A stretch of 64,000 nucleotides of DNA from Paracentrotus lividus (GCA_940671915.1 CALNVZ010001006.1:16300-80299), one strand, 5' to 3'; counted from the stretch's first letter, positions 12,669-25,489 are shown. The notes: a model not told the origin generated them from the sequence alone. Program-made: numbers and translations.

Positions 12669-12995
12669 AGAAGATATGAATCAAGCTCGTTCAATTAAGG
12701 TTATTTATTTCTCACAAAACTGACCCAAAGTGACATATATTTCCAACAAGAAAAAGCTTGTAAAATTTTTGAATATTTATGAATAATATTTTATTTTCTC
12801 ATTTTTTTTTCCTTTCCGAATTTTTACAGCTTTACCGACCTTCATATTTAAAAACTGTAATATATTTTTTTTAATTTCCATCATTTCCAAGAGATGAATA
12901 TGTTAAAAGTTCCTGAAAACAGGGTAATTTTCAACAAATTGAAACAGTGCTTTCCGTATGCCATGGAGCTACTAAGTTATGCGTATGCTATATAT

Positions 12996-13646
12996 TGTGA
13001 CAAAATAGGCCTCGAGAGGGCGTTATCAGCTTTACTAGGATATTTAGTAGGGCCTGGCTGTTGGGTCAGTGGGGTATAAAAAGACCTGTTAGGTGGTGGC
13101 CATTTTAGTTTGTGTACCAGTTCCAGCCAAGGGAGGTTCTCCTCCCTGGGTCATCTAGTTTATTGTGTGTGTACATACAAGCATTTTATTGTTCACTGCT
13201 CATTGCTCAGTATACTGTGCTCACCATGTATTGTTTGTGATCATCATTGTTTATGAACATGTGCTGTTCATTGTGATTTGGAGATCTGTATTAAAAGACA
13301 AGTTCAAGGTATGATCGATTTACAAACTGTATCTTAATTTGCTGTATATTATTCGTAGATTAAGTGTAGCTTAGCCGATTGTTTGATTGCTCCTGATGAT
13401 GCTTGTTGGGCAATAGACCGACACGAAAGCCGTGAGGGAAAGTCGTGAGGGATAGTGCAGCGAGCGAGTGAGCGTGCATGTTGTTTGGTGTTCTGTTGTT
13501 TTCGATGCGTGCCAAATAAGCCCTATACTTTGGCTGAGAGATTGATTGCTGTGCTAATAATGATTGTTGCTCCATAACTCACAATGACCGCTCGGGAGTG
13601 ATGGGAGTTAACTCATAAGTACAGATCGGACCCCTAAAACGCTATA
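12996..13646 (+). repeat. 5' LTR of the LTR fossil
   Basis: Direct repeat of 17,271-17,925. It contains a possible TATA motif (GGGGTATAAAAAG near 13,070) and an AT-rich 3' half. At 13,393-13,430 it also has CTGATGA, a hairpin (TGTTGG pairing with CCGACA) and CGAAAGC. Confidence 0.85.
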
Positions 13647-13699
13647 AATGGTGATAGCGGTGTGGGATTTGGCATGCACGAAACACTGAATTACTGAAC

Positions 13700-14150
13700 A
13701 ACGCATTGCTCACGAGTCGCTGCTCGCGAGTCACTGCTCACGAGTCACTGCTCACGAGTCGCTCACGAGTTCCAACTCAAAATAGATGCAAATTAATGTA
13801 TGCTCTGAATTGACGTTGAATATGATGCAATGCTCATAAGATTCAACTGATTAATAGATGCGCATTAATATGCTCTGAACTGATGTTGGATACATGTGCT
13901 GCTCACGAGTTGCTCACGAGTTGCTCACGAGTTCGCTCACGAGTCGCTGCTCACGAGTCGCTGCTCACGAGTCGCTGCTCCGAGTCACGGCTCACGAGTT
14001 GCTCACGAGTTGCCTCACGAGTCGCTGCTCACGAGTCGCTCACGAGTCGCTGCTTCACGAGTCGCTGCTCCGAGTGCTGCTCACGAGTCACTGCTCACGA
14101 GTTGCTCACGGTCGCTGCTCACGAGTCGCTCACGAGTCGCTTACGAGTTC
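13700..14150 (+). repeat. CTCACGAGT minisatellite in the LTR fossil leader
   Basis: Two blocks (about 13,705-13,770 and 13,900-14,145) of CTCACGAGT or CTGCTCACGAGTCG units, 9-15 bases each. Each is followed by the same ~120-base segment starting CCAACTCAAAATAGATGC, so block plus segment is itself duplicated. The serine/arginine-rich frames here are by-products of the repeat. The second assembly copy has the same layout at 33,525-33,985. Confidence 0.9.
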
Positions 14151-14641
14151 CAACTCAAAATAGATGCAATTAATGTATGCTCTGAATTGACGTTGAATAT
14201 GATGCAATGCTCATGAGATTCAACTGATAATAGATGCGCATTAATTCATGCTCTGAACTGATGTTGGATGTGAAGTTTATTTGTCTGCACTGGTTCTTCG
14301 GGTCTATTGTTTACACGGCGTTATCTGTGAGCAGTCAAGCACGCGGCAAGCACACAGGTGATAAGAAGACATGACCATTTGGTTTACTCAGTTTACTGAA
14401 GAAATGGTTACGTGCTCTCGGAGGTTATCACATTAGCTGGCTCGATCGTCACACTGATTGTACGTGTATGAATGGATAAACCTGTTCTCAGTATACTGAA
14501 GGAATGGACATGTGCTCCAGGACCTAGCTCACTCATGAGTAGCCTATTGCTCATGAGCAAGTCGCGAGTAATTCAAGCTGAGCAAGAATTCGAAGTTCAA
14601 GAGAGAGCCTGAGCAGAGGAACGGATAGGACTGCAGTAGAG

Positions 14642-15688
14642 ATGGAGAGCAAGCTGAGTAGACTGCAAGAAGAACTTAATCGTTCAAGGATGGAGAATGA
14701 GTTACTCACGTGGGAAACGAAGCAAGCTGAAGCCAAGTTGGAAAGACTACAGGGTACAGGAGCTGACATGAATCAGAAAGGGCTTGGAGAAAGTGAAACT
14801 CCAAGACGGTCTGGAAGAAGCGTGTGTGAGTCACACTATCAGACTGAAGATTCAGAGGTCCGGTTCAAGGTGCCAAGAGTCAGAACTGAACTTCATAAGG
14901 AGACTTTGGGATACATGACTCACGAGCTCACTGCTAATGAGTAAACATTACCTGCATTCTACTCACGAGAGCCACTCGTTCCCTACCAGATGTCTACACC
15001 ATTCAATCCAAGTACAGTGAGTCCACTGCTCATGAGAGAGATGCCAACAGAGTTGCTCACCAACAAAGAGCATGTCGGGAGAATGGATGCTTTTGAATCT
15101 CGCAATGCGATGAACATAGCTCCGGGGACATATGGATATGAAAGTGTTGGAAGGTAGAGAGTAACACCGGCTTCGGAGTCTCAAAGAAACTTCCATGCTC
15201 ACCATGAGCGACCATTGATGACACCGGATCGATACAATGGCAAGATTGCTTGGAGAGAATATCAGCAACATTTTGAAGCATGTAGAGAAGTAAATGGCTG
15301 GGATGAGGCACAATCAGCCATTTTCCTAATAGCTAGTCTACAGGGAAATGCTCTCAGATGTGTCAGTGATTTGACTCCTGATAGAAAGCAATACTATCCA
15401 GAGTTGCTTAGATTGCTCAGTCGACGTTTTGACACAGGACAACAAGCAGAGAATTTCTTGGCTGAGTTGCATCACAGGAGACAAGGACCAAGAGAAACGT
15501 TGTCAGAATTGGGACGTGAGATTCATGAGCTTGCAATCAGAGCTTATCTAGATATTCCAGCACCCTCAAGAGATAGATTGGAGAGGAATCATTTCATTGA
15601 TTCAGTGGAGAGCCAATCTATAAGGGAAGGAGTTTACAGAGCTCGACCACGCATCATCCTGGATGAAACGAATACAAGCTGCTATTGA
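14642..15688 (+). other. Gag-like region of the LTR fossil
   Basis: The upstream part encodes a heptad-rich, probably coiled-coil segment (LSRLQEELNRSRMENELLTW). The downstream part (15,215-15,688) resembles the retrotransposon gag family: YNGKIAWREYQQHFEACREV, then AIFLIASLQGNALRCV, LLRLLSRRFD and LERNHFIDSV. Such gag proteins form the capsid-like particle of Ty3/gypsy elements. The region is not intact. The same region recurs in the second assembly copy at 34,469-35,500. Confidence 0.75.
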
Positions 15689-17270
15689 AAATCGGAGAAT
15701 TTGAGAAGATTCGATGATGCAGAGGCAAAGTGAGCGCATGAGGCCTACACACGATTCTCGAGGCGCACTCAATCAAGCTAACTGATGATCGCTTACAGCA
15801 GATGGAGAGCATCTTGGTACTCCAGCGATTCGGCGGAATGGGGATATCTTGATCCCAGCAAACGGAAGCAGATGGAGCTTGGCAAAGGTTTATAATGAAA
15901 TGCAAGTTCATCTGCGGAGAAGCGGAAACGAAAGAGCAGTAACCGGAGTCCACGGCCATGCTGAAGAGAACCCCAGATCCATAGAGTCAAATGACACTCT
16001 AGAGGAGGTTGAGTGTAGTAAGTCACATTGCAGACTCGTTCATTGCGAGGTCAAAGTCAACCTGAGAGCAAGACAGATACCTAGCTGGACATGAAGCCAT
16101 CAATATTCTGGTGAAATTTGCAAAAAAAAGAGGAGGAAAGTAAATGGACCTACCCTTATTGAGCCAATAGAGGGAGGTGTGGAGGAAGTGTAGCATCATA
16201 AGGATTGTCCAAGGTCGGACTTTGGTTGATGCGGATACTAATGTCGTCCCATTCTATGCTTTTGGGATCTGAAGAAGCAGATCTGAGTTACCAAGAAGGA
16301 CTGTGTTGAGGGATTGTTCATGGCAGCTGGATGTGGACAGATGCACTAAGTGAGAACATTTGGCTGATAAACAGGCAGGTCCACCAAAAATATCGGCAAG
16401 GTGAAAGTGAAGGAGAAGTAACCACGGATACTAGTGTCCTGATTGATCCTGCAGTGTCTCCTGCTAAGGATGAAATGTAACATAGGGGTATCTTATCTTC
16501 AACCTTCGCTAACACTTACTGAGGTTGAGACGAGGACAACTGCAGACGACACTCTCAATATGAAGTACTACATTCTAAAGAGTCGACAGAGAAAGCCCCA
16601 ATAATGAATGTCGGACGAGGAGTCAAAGAATTCCAGTGCGACCGCTGATGAACCTCCCTTTCATGACGAGGAACGCATCGAGCGAATACTCACCATGCAT
16701 TGAAACTACGGGATCGGACGAAGAGAGGGATTGGATAATTAATTTAACTCGAACTGCTTTGATTTCATGTTTCATGAGATGTATTTTTTGTTTGGAGTGA
16801 ACTCTAGGAATGCTCTTCTTTTGTTACCTTTCCATTCTCTTCGTCTGATGCTCCTTTCCTCCCTTTTCTATCTCGTTCTTCCTACTACTTTCTTCCTATT
16901 GTCTCTGAGTTTCACTTCGGTATTTTATGATCATTGTTTTTTGTTTGTTGTTTTATTAATGTACAGTACCTTCTTGATTTTCACATACACTTAAAATTAA
17001 GAAAACTTCATTTTTCTTTGAGGGCCAAAAGATTAAGAAGCCTAATTTTCATGCAATTTAGTTCAAATTATATGCTTTTATACCGCAAAAAGTTTCTTAA
17101 ATTGTAGCCAATGTTTCCTTATGTTTATATGGATACTTATGTTATGTTATTTTGTTATATTTAAAGCGTATGATTATGTTTTGAATATGTTATAGTCTTG
17201 ATATTCTCGCATTTTGTCTTTCTGTTTTATAGTTGTTTTAAAACAGGGATGTTTTAATGTTAGTGGGTCA

Positions 17271-17925
17271 TGTGGAGCAAAATAGGCCTCGAGTAGGGGC
17301 GTTATCAGCTTACTAGGATATTAGTAGGGCTGGCTGTTGGTAGCAGTGGGGTATAAAAAGACCGTTAGGTTGTGGCATTTTAGCTTGTGTACCAGTTCCA
17401 GCCAAGGGAGGTTTCTCCTCCCTGGGTCATCTAGTTTATTGTGTTGTGTACATACAGAGCAGTTTATTTTTGCTTCAGTATACTGTGTGCTCACCATGTA
17501 TTGTTTGTGATCATCATTGTTTATGAACATGTGCTTGTTCATTGTGATTTGGAGATCTGTATTTAAAAGACAAGTCAAGGGTATGATCGATTTACAAACT
17601 TGTATCTTAATTTGCTGTATATTATTCGTAGATTAAGTTTATAATAAGCCGAATTGTTGATTGCTCCTGATGATGCTTGTTGGGCAATAGCCGACACGAA
17701 AAAAGCTGTGAGGGAAAGTCGTGAGGGATAGTGCAGCGAGCGATGTGAGCGTGCATGTTGTTTGGTGTTCTGTTTGTTTTCGATGCGTGCCAAATAAGCC
17801 TATACTTTGGTGAGAGATTGATTGCTGTCTGCTAATAAATGATTGTTGCTCCAAACTCTCACCAATGACCGCTCGGGGAGTGGGAGGTTAACATCATAAG
17901 TACAATCGGACCCTAAAACGCTACA
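17271..17925 (+). repeat. 3' LTR of the LTR fossil
   Basis: Direct repeat of the 5' LTR, ending ...CCCTAAAACGCTACA. The right arm of the foldback element follows immediately. Confidence 0.85.
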
Positions 17926-18880
17926 TATGCAATGTATCTAGAGGTTCAAGTTACAATAATAACTTAGTTCCAGTGTATGAACATCAGTTACTTGGAGGTA
18001 ACAGGTGTATTTTGTGGATGTATTTAGTAAAATTTAATCATGGAGGCCTGCGTGGTTTAGTACATGGAGCTACTAAAGGTTAATAAGCCTACGGTATCTA
18101 AGGCTTAATTATTGTCATTAGTTTACATGCCAAGTTTGACACATGTTTGTAGACTATATGCTAACTCAGCCTGGCCATATTTATATCATAATCGATCTAT
18201 GAAAGTTAAGAGAACAAATGCTTTATTTTTTTATATCATATAAAAATATAATTAAAAGAAACACAAACAAACAAACAAAACAAATGGGAAAACCTTTTCA
18301 TTGCCATTGCATCTTGTCAACATTTTCGAATTTAATAAGCTTTCAGAATAGTATAGCCTTTAGTTTAGATCTCTATTACTAAATACATCCGCAAATACAA
18401 CTGTTCCTCCAAGTTGTTGTTCATACACTGACTATATTCAATATAAGTTACTTTATTATAACTTGACCCTCTAGATACATTGCATAGTATACGCATAACA
18501 CGCATAACTTAGTAGCTCATGGTATACGGAAAGCGCTGTTTAAATTTTAAAATTACCTGTTTTTCTGGAGCTTCGAACATCAACGTTTCGTGTTTCATCT
18601 CCCAGAAATGATGGAAATTATTTTTTAAAAAATCTATCACAGTATTTATAAATAACGGTCGGTAAAGCTTGTAAAAATCGAAAAGGAAAAAAAAAAAAAA
18701 AGAGAAATAAAATATTATTCATAATGATCAAAATTTTACAAACTTTTTCTTGTTGGAAATAACTTTGGGGTCAGTTTTGTTGAAAATAAGTAACCTCACT
18801 TGAACGAGCTTGGTTCATATCTTCTTGACCATCAAGTAATGTGTAATCGAACCAATGTAAAATTGATACTAGACACCAGG

Positions 18881-19015
18881 GGGGCATTTCATCAAAGGAC
18901 TTGTCGGACATTTTATCTGACAAATTTGCTCTTAGCCAATCAGATGCAAGTCATTTCAATAGCTTATAAGTTTGTCGGATAAAACGTCCGACAAGTCCTT
19001 TCATGAAACGACCCT
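18881..19015. mobile_element. Small foldback MITE, family G
   Basis: A 135-base hairpin: GGACTTGTCGGACATTTTAT on the left pairs with ATAAAACGTCCGACAAGTCC on the right, extending to CATTTCATCAAA and TTTCATGAAACG at the tips. Present again at 38,682-38,816 in the second assembly copy. Confidence 0.85.
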
Positions 19016-19149
19016 CTGAAGTTAGGACCAATTTGGCCTCCATAATTTAAAAGACCAATCTGTTGCCCAGCAACGAGTGTTGCCTAGTAAGTTTAGATGT
19101 GAAAGAAAAAATGAATTTGTATCTATATATCTATAGGCTTATATAATTC

Positions 19150-20060
19150 TGCTTCCCTCTCTAAGTTCAAGATAAACTTGGCCGCCCCTAAGTTTAAGCT
19201 CAATTTGGCGCCATACATGCATATTTTATGTTCATTTTTATGTCCCTTTGTTTAAAATCAATGTGGGTGCCCTTTAGTTTAGGTCAATGTGAAATGCAAA
19301 AAATGTAATGTGTAATTAAAAAAATGTATAATGTATTGATGGTATCCAATAATATGAATTTTCGTTGTGGAAAAACAAAAGCGAGCGCGAAGCGCGAGCG
19401 AAAATTTTGCAATGTAAATACAAAACCAGGAGGCATAGAATTTTATAATTTTGCTCTATCTAGATAGAGATCATAGTTAAAAGAATTGCAATTTGTTGCC
19501 CCGTAGTTTAATGCCAATTTCGCACACTTCCATAAGTCTAGATATAGTTGGAGCCCCTAAGGTTAACGATAAATTTGGCGCCCTTACATTAAGCTCAATC
19601 TGGCATCCCTAAGTTTAAATTCGATTTGGCGAACCCTAAATTCAAGGTCGATGTACGCCCCTAAGTTTAAGTTCGATTCTCCTAAATTTAAGGTCGGTTT
19701 GGAGCCCCCTCCTACATAATTATACAGGTCGATTTGGCGTCCCACGTTTAAGCTCAAGAAGTCTCAGATCCCCTCAGATCATATTTTTTCAGACCATCAA
19801 AGTCGATTTGGTGCCCCTATGTTGAGCTAAAATTGGCGTCCCCTACGTTTAAGGTCGATTCGGCCCCCCTCTAAGTTTAATGTCGATTTGGCGCCCCCTT
19901 AATTTAAGATCGATTTTACGCCCCTAAGTTTAAGCTCAACTTGGCGCCCCTGTACTTTAATGTCGATTTGGCGCCCCCTAATTTTAAGGTCGACTTGACG
20001 CCCCTAAGTTTAAGATCAATTTGGCGCCCCTATGTTTAAGCTCACTTTGGCGAAATTGGC
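19150..20060 (+). repeat. Degenerate ~30-base tandem repeat
   Basis: Many copies of a unit close to GGCGCCCCTAAGTTTAAG followed by SYTCRATTT, about 25-35 bases apart, degenerate at the left edge and clearer toward 20,050. No coding potential is conserved. Same array at 38,950-39,865. Confidence 0.85.
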
Positions 20061-20064
20061 GAAC

Positions 20065-20160
20065 CTTTTTTTTTCTCTCTCTCTCCCCGCCCCCCCCCGC
20101 CTTTTCCTTCTCTCTCTCTCTCTCTCTCTCATTTTCTCCCCTTCCCCCTTTTCTCAAACA
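20065..20160. repeat. CT-rich low-complexity tract
   Basis: CT dinucleotides with C-runs following the array. Same tract at 39,868-39,960. Confidence 0.9.
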
Positions 20161-20704
20161 AGAGAGACAAAGCAAGAAATAATCAGCGCCCTCACCTGAC
20201 CATATTAGAGTTTTGAAGATAACATAGTCCCATATTTTATGTTTGTGTAGATACTTAAAAGCGTCAGCCCAAATATGAAAGATTTTTCAAATAAAAGAAT
20301 CACTCATATTCACTTTAACCAAATTCACAAATAATCAAGGTAGACATGCTACAAAACAAGATAAAAGAAACAAAATAAACACTGAAAATTCGTGAAGAAG
20401 ACAAATTGGGTTTAAAATTAATATGTAATCTTCCCTCAAGTGCCTTAATTAGCAAATGAGTTTTTAAATGCCAATCGGGTTTGATTGTCTGAATTGTTAA
20501 TTCAAAAGGTAGATTTAGGGGAAACCATGACCAATGCGTAAGTAAACATTTTAAATCTCATAAGATATTTTATGGAAGATTATGAAAATTATTTCAGCCT
20601 TGGAGACAGACAAGCGAGAAAAAAAACTTGGGCCCTCACGTGACAATATTAGCTGCCCTCTTGCGTGCGATGCCTATAAAATATGTCAATATGGCCCTAC
20701 CACG
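20161..20704. other. No gene recognised
   Basis: AT-rich sequence without recognisable features; repeated at 39,961-40,511. Confidence 0.4.
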
Positions 20705-20947
20705 AACATACGTGTTTACCTGTGGACTATGGCGAATCTTTTCATATAGGTTTCTTAGGGTTTCCTTTTTTGATGATCTAGCTCATTTTTTTTTTGACCA
20801 CTTTGGGGCCTCCCCCTGGCCATACCCACCACATAGAACCTGCCAGACGACCGATTCCTCATATGAGACAATGCAATCTTTATATCTATACACAAAGAAA
20901 ATTGGTTTTCTTTTTTGATGGGGTGGACCCCCGTGGGCACCGGTCTA
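20705..20947 (-). repeat. Solitary unit of the 140-base satellite
   Basis: Reverse complement of 6,306-6,540, including GATGATCTAGCTCATTTTTT and the edge word GGGCACCGGTC (GACCGGGTGCCC at 6,306). Its left edge GAACATACGTGTTTACC is the inverse of the right edge of the array at 12,465. This suggests a small transposon with one unit, of which the large mirrored arrays are an expanded form. Same element at 40,512-40,750. Confidence 0.75.
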
Positions 20948-21965
20948 TTTAGCTGATCACTGGAAAAGTTCTTTTTATTGCTATACAAGTGTTGGTATAG
21001 TGATCGGCATATTTTATTGTAAAATCTATCGTATTTAAAATAACAAAAAGCTTCCCTTTCACTTGTTATATCTCCTTTCCCTTGTGTATCTTTTGTTTCA
21101 ATTCCATTGATCAATTAATATTGATTCAACAATGTATGGTTATTCAAAATAGACATAATGTACTTGCTTTCAAGAACGTTAATATATTCTACATGTATAA
21201 AAGCTCATATTTCTCAATATCATTGTGACACACACACAAAAAAAAGGCCGAAAATAATTCATGTTTAAGTGAGCATTGCCAACTTTTGTAAAAAGAAATA
21301 TGTAAAGGACACACGAATAGGACGGATTAGGAATTGAGCAGGAATTAACTATTTCAGTTAAGTAAGGACGGTTATAAGGGTCAACATTTCAAAGTAAAAA
21401 TAAACCAAGCCAGAAATAGAAATCAATATTATTTTTTTTTTTTAAAGAATAAACCAGGGGCCGCAGGGGCTAGGGGGCTGCAGTCCCTCCACTTATACAG
21501 CAAGCGTGTACAAAAACGAGAAAATGACCATAGCTTTGTTATTTTCAGCCCCCCCCCCAGCACTTTCAAAAACGCTCCGCGGCCCCTGTAAACTACAGTT
21601 TTAATAAACTTTCATCCTTGATGCCGTCCATAACATAATATTGAATTTCTGCACAGCCTCTTTTTTTGTGTCCCTCATGCAGCAGTCGCATGCACACAAG
21701 TCAAGACCAGCGCATTGGAATTTTGTGAAAATTGTAGACAACTCGCACATAGACAACACATATTAAAATACGCAACGAATGCACATCGCTGGCTAAGCGC
21801 GCTCGAGTAACGCCACACCCAGCGAATGCTGTGCGTTGGCCATGCGTCGTACATGTGACCGCACCAGTAAACAAAAAATTATAGTGCTCACTTAAGCATG
21901 AATTTTTTCGAACGCTTTGGTGTGATAATAATAATGGGGATATGAGCTCTCTATACATAATTACA
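20948..21965. other. No gene recognised
   Basis: AT-rich sequence with a T-run (21,430-21,443) and a C-run (21,550-21,559). Short frames show no domain. Repeated at 40,751-41,765. Confidence 0.4.
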
Positions 21966-23807
21966 CACTGTAAAAAATAATTGCTCCATTGTAATTATTC
22001 CTTGATTTTCTTACGTAAATTTAAGTTTAAAAAGACAACATTAAATTAAAGCATTCAATTAAGTCTTACTAACTCAAAATTTAAGTGTCGTTGAATTTCC
22101 CCATTTTTTTTAAAGGTACAATATACATTTAGAAAAATTCAAAGTTAATTCTAACTTGCTTTGATTAAGTAAATTTAACTTCATTAAGCATATTTTTTTA
22201 AATACTTATTAGTTAAAAAATCAAGTTGAATCTACTAATTTTTTTCCATTAACGCCTTATTTACATAATACATGAATATTCATTAAGAGCAAGTAAATGT
22301 TCACAAATTAGATAACTGTCATATATATTGTCCTTTAAATTGTTTTGGATTAAAGCAAAGAAAGAGCACATTAAACAGCAACTCAACTGAAATTTTTTGT
22401 TTGTATTTATTTTTAGGAAAAAGTTCTCACTGTTTAATTTGTTAGATTCCTGTTTGAGATATAATATAAATGTCAGTACCTTATCAATTACAGGTAAGTG
22501 ACAAAATGAAGTTCTCAGTGATATTTGGTTTAACACGTAGGCCTAGGTTGAAATGATGTCAGTGGACTTTCGTGCTTAGAAGTCCCCTCTCGCAATATTT
22601 TAAACATCTTTTACGCATTGAATTAAGTTTTAGGGCAAGTCCACGCTATTTGTTCCCAAGTTTGTTATTTTTCGACTTTTTGACCATTTTTGTGTCAAGT
22701 GTGTCAGTGGGTTTGTAAAAATATGCATAATGTGTCATATATCACCATAAAGGTATGAACTAAACTTAATGCAATGAGGTCAAAAAGTCATTTTAAGGTC
22801 ATATGACGTCAGAAGGCTCAATTAATATTCATAGAAAAAATATAAAATGCTTTAAAAATAGCTATTTTCAACCATTTCAAAAAGAGGTTGTCATAGGAGT
22901 ACAACCCAAAAAGTATGTATTTTCTTTTTTATATTTTCTTGCTACTCTTGGCATAAAATTCAGCGGACCTAGCAGCAGACTTTTTTCATATTTTTAGACT
23001 TTAAATATTCAGGTCTCAGAATAATCTCACAAAAGTTACTGAGACCTGATGTAAAATCATGCATTTTCATTACTGCACCCTCCAACCTTTAGAAATTAAC
23101 AAATAAGTGTTTTTTTACATTTGGTTTGGTAATTATGTTTTTTGTTTATTGAGAGAATTTTTTAAAACAACTGTTGCCTACAACCTCGGCTACCCAATTG
23201 TTAAATGAAAATATTACAGGGGAATAATTGTTCCCCGTGTGTTACCTGTCCGTTTGTACGCAGAAGGTATATTTTTAAAACTTGACCCTACCAGAAAACT
23301 CGAAATTGTATTGACGTTAAAAATATGTCCTTACAATGTTTTTACATGTTTAAGAGTATAGATATTCAAGTATAGATCTACTTTTTAAATCCAGAGTTAT
23401 ATTGTAAAAACAAGTCAAAATTTTTGAAAACACCATTTTTTTGTGGTCCCCCGTTTGTTTAACCGACGAGAATAAATGACATAAATTAATTTATAATTTG
23501 AGTTATTAAACTATTTTTATGTTTTGTTGAAGATTCTTAGTCCTTCAAGAATTAACCTACGGATTGAGATTCATTTAAGAATTTTCAAACAGCCCTATTT
23601 TTTGCCTGAATGTCCCGTTTGTTACAGCAAAAATAGCGTGGACTTGCCCTTTACCTCAATTGAATCAACTAATAATATTTCATATCATTTTCAGTAGAAG
23701 ATACTTAAAATAGCATGGAGTTGTTAATACTCGAACAAATTAAAGGCAGTTTCTATACATAATTGAATTACATGATTAAGTAAATACGACTGTATTTTTT
23801 CACAGTG
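21966..23807. mobile_element. MITE family H carrying a nested family B element
   Basis: Left end CACTGTAAAAAATA and right end TATTTTTTCACAGTG form an inverted repeat of about 15 bases. No coding capacity. A family B element (22,633-23,649) sits inside, flanked by TTTA on both sides. Same structure at 41,766-43,619 with fewer indels. Confidence 0.65.
22633..23649 (+). mobile_element. Family B transposon, assembly copy A
   Basis: Same 19-base inverted ends as at 2,711-3,930, with TTTA target duplication. It lacks the nested 185-base insert. It has many more single-base indels than either 2,711-3,930 or 42,446-43,460, which argues that this stretch of contig is poorly polished. Confidence 0.9.
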
Positions 23808-23956
23808 TGGCTTTTCCCAAAGTACCTAGATTCTAATATTGCAGTAATTTCAAAGTGTTGATAGTTTTTTGTAGGGAACCATTATATATTAAATGAAAGA
23901 GGCAAGAGAAATATGTACGATTTGTTAACAGCGTGTTTATATTCCTTTTGATATTT

Positions 23957-24311
23957 GCTTATTGACTATAATCGTCTTCTTTTAATATTCCTCGTTCTCC
24001 TCTGTCCTTTCTTTCAAATAATTTAAAATGTTAAAACCAACAGAATTGATAATTTTAATTTGATTTCTTTTATAATGAACGTGATGTGATATCAAACTTG
24101 AAATTGAATTCATTTACAAAAGCTATCAAATGTGAAGCTAGCAATGTTAATTTTTTTATCTTTTTATTATGGTGTGTCTGTTTTGTTTTGATGCCGACTC
24201 ATTCTGTTTGAGACTCTGTACGAATGTACGATACCGATTGGCCGTGTCCAATCTATGTCGTATTCGAAAGATATAGCAGTGCGCGTTAAAACATGTTATA
24301 TATGTATTATA

Positions 24312-24350
<39 letters not shown>

Positions 24351-24676
24351 TTATATATAATCCATTTTCAAGGGGCCACATCCAAGCTCATCTAATTTGG
24401 CTATGTACCTGTATAGAAAAGAGAAGGTCGTAAGTATTTTTTGTTTGCCATTTTTTATTTTCTCAGAGTGAGAAGGGTGTTAAATTATTATCTCGTTCTA
24501 AATTGGATTGATCATTATTTCTATTTTATTAGATATGTTGTAAAAGATGTGTTATTCAATTTCATCGAACAAAACTTTTACTTCTCGGGGGCTCCTGACA
24601 AGGTACTAAAATTGTTTCAAACCCCCCTCAAAAACTTTAAACGCGTTAATCTCGCAAAACTGAAAATCGGTATACG
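23957..24676. repeat. Dispersed repeat family D, assembly copy A
   Basis: Matches 4,910-6,186 (without the Penelope-like cluster) and 43,770-44,497. Contains a TA microsatellite near 24,300-24,357. Confidence 0.75.
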
Positions 24677-25182
24677 CCCTTCTCTTCTCAACCCGAATTA
24701 GCTTGTACATGAGATAGAAAGGCAAACTCTTCACATTTGCAGTGATACCTTTCTTGAAAATCACAAATGTGACGTCATAATTGATAATTTGCAAATAGGT
24801 GTCAGTGTACAGAATCTACTTTTGGCAAGTTTTGAGCAAACGATAAAAGATTGATATAATCTGTCCCTGCGTGCCAATGATGTGTGACGTGAAAGCCTTT
24901 CTCTAAACATGCTAAGTCTTTCCTTTTGTAAAATTGCAGATAAGGGTGACAAAATCTATTTTCAAAGTTTTATGCCATCCCTTATTGGCAATTTACTCCA
25001 TTATGCGAATATACTTATGACTCAACACGGAACGGTGTCATTCAAAGGTTTGAGTTTCATTCTTCAATTATATGACACATATAAATAGAAAAAAAAATAT
25101 GATCAGCTGTAGTAAATAAGCCTCTAAAACGTATTACCCCTATTGATACGCACTGTATTTCAAGTTCAACTTTAATGCCTGG

Positions 25183-25396
25183 CAGTCAACAGACACTTAC
25201 GTATAAATACGTTTGTGTTGTTTTAATCTTATTTCATTCTATTCTAATCTTTCTCTATGGTATTTCTTTGTTCACTGGAGAACGAAATTATCAATATTCC
25301 CACTGCTGATATGACGATGGCTCCGTGGATCCACAGAAAAGAAATAATTTTGGACGCAACCGGACCGTAACTCTAACGAAGTGTCTGTGTGACGTG
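25183..25396. mobile_element. Small MITE, family I, assembly copy A
   Basis: Degraded copy of 44,992-45,213, where the inverted ends CAGTCACACAGACACTTACG are clear. Confidence 0.65.
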
Positions 25397-25489
25397 TAGT
25401 ATTAACATTGCCTAATGTCATCTTTTTCGTCTTTTCTTAACAAATGTTACACTAACGTCCTTAGTTTCCGAGACGACGTTGTTATACCC

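Larger units (their letters stand above)
12996..17925 (+). mobile_element. LTR retroelement fossil, Ty3/gypsy-like, gag only
   Basis: Two direct terminal repeats of about 650 bases (12,996-13,646 and 17,271-17,925) start TGTG and, at the 3' end, finish ACA. They enclose about 3.6 kb. ATAT precedes the 5' repeat and also follows the 3' repeat in the second assembly copy, a plausible 4-base target duplication. The interior has a leader with a minisatellite and a gag-like region. I find no protease, reverse transcriptase or integrase. The repeats are very similar apart from small indels, many probably sequencing errors, suggesting a fairly recent insertion. The element looks broken, with several breaks, and was probably non-autonomous. 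Confidence 0.8.
12669..18825. mobile_element. Long foldback element split by an LTR insertion
   Basis: The left arm at 12,669-12,992 is the imperfect inverse of 18,483-18,825; for example GAGCTACTAAGTTATGCGTA on the left matches the complement near 18,500. Inside this, 17,930-18,060 is also the inverse of about 18,365-18,482, for example GCAATGTATCTAGAGG. Without the LTR insertion the element would be about 1.2 kb of nearly continuous hairpin. No coding capacity. The matching right part in the second assembly copy is 37,724-38,625; its left arm is missing because that contig starts inside the LTR. Confidence 0.8.

Noticed and set aside
13393-13430. Calling the LTR motif a functional hammerhead ribozyme
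   Set aside because: Four extra bases separate CTGATGA from the stem, one sits before GAAA, and no stem III is evident.
13883-14216. Ser/Arg-rich frames of about 90-106 residues
   Set aside because: Translation of the CTCACGAGT minisatellite in three frames; not a protein gene.
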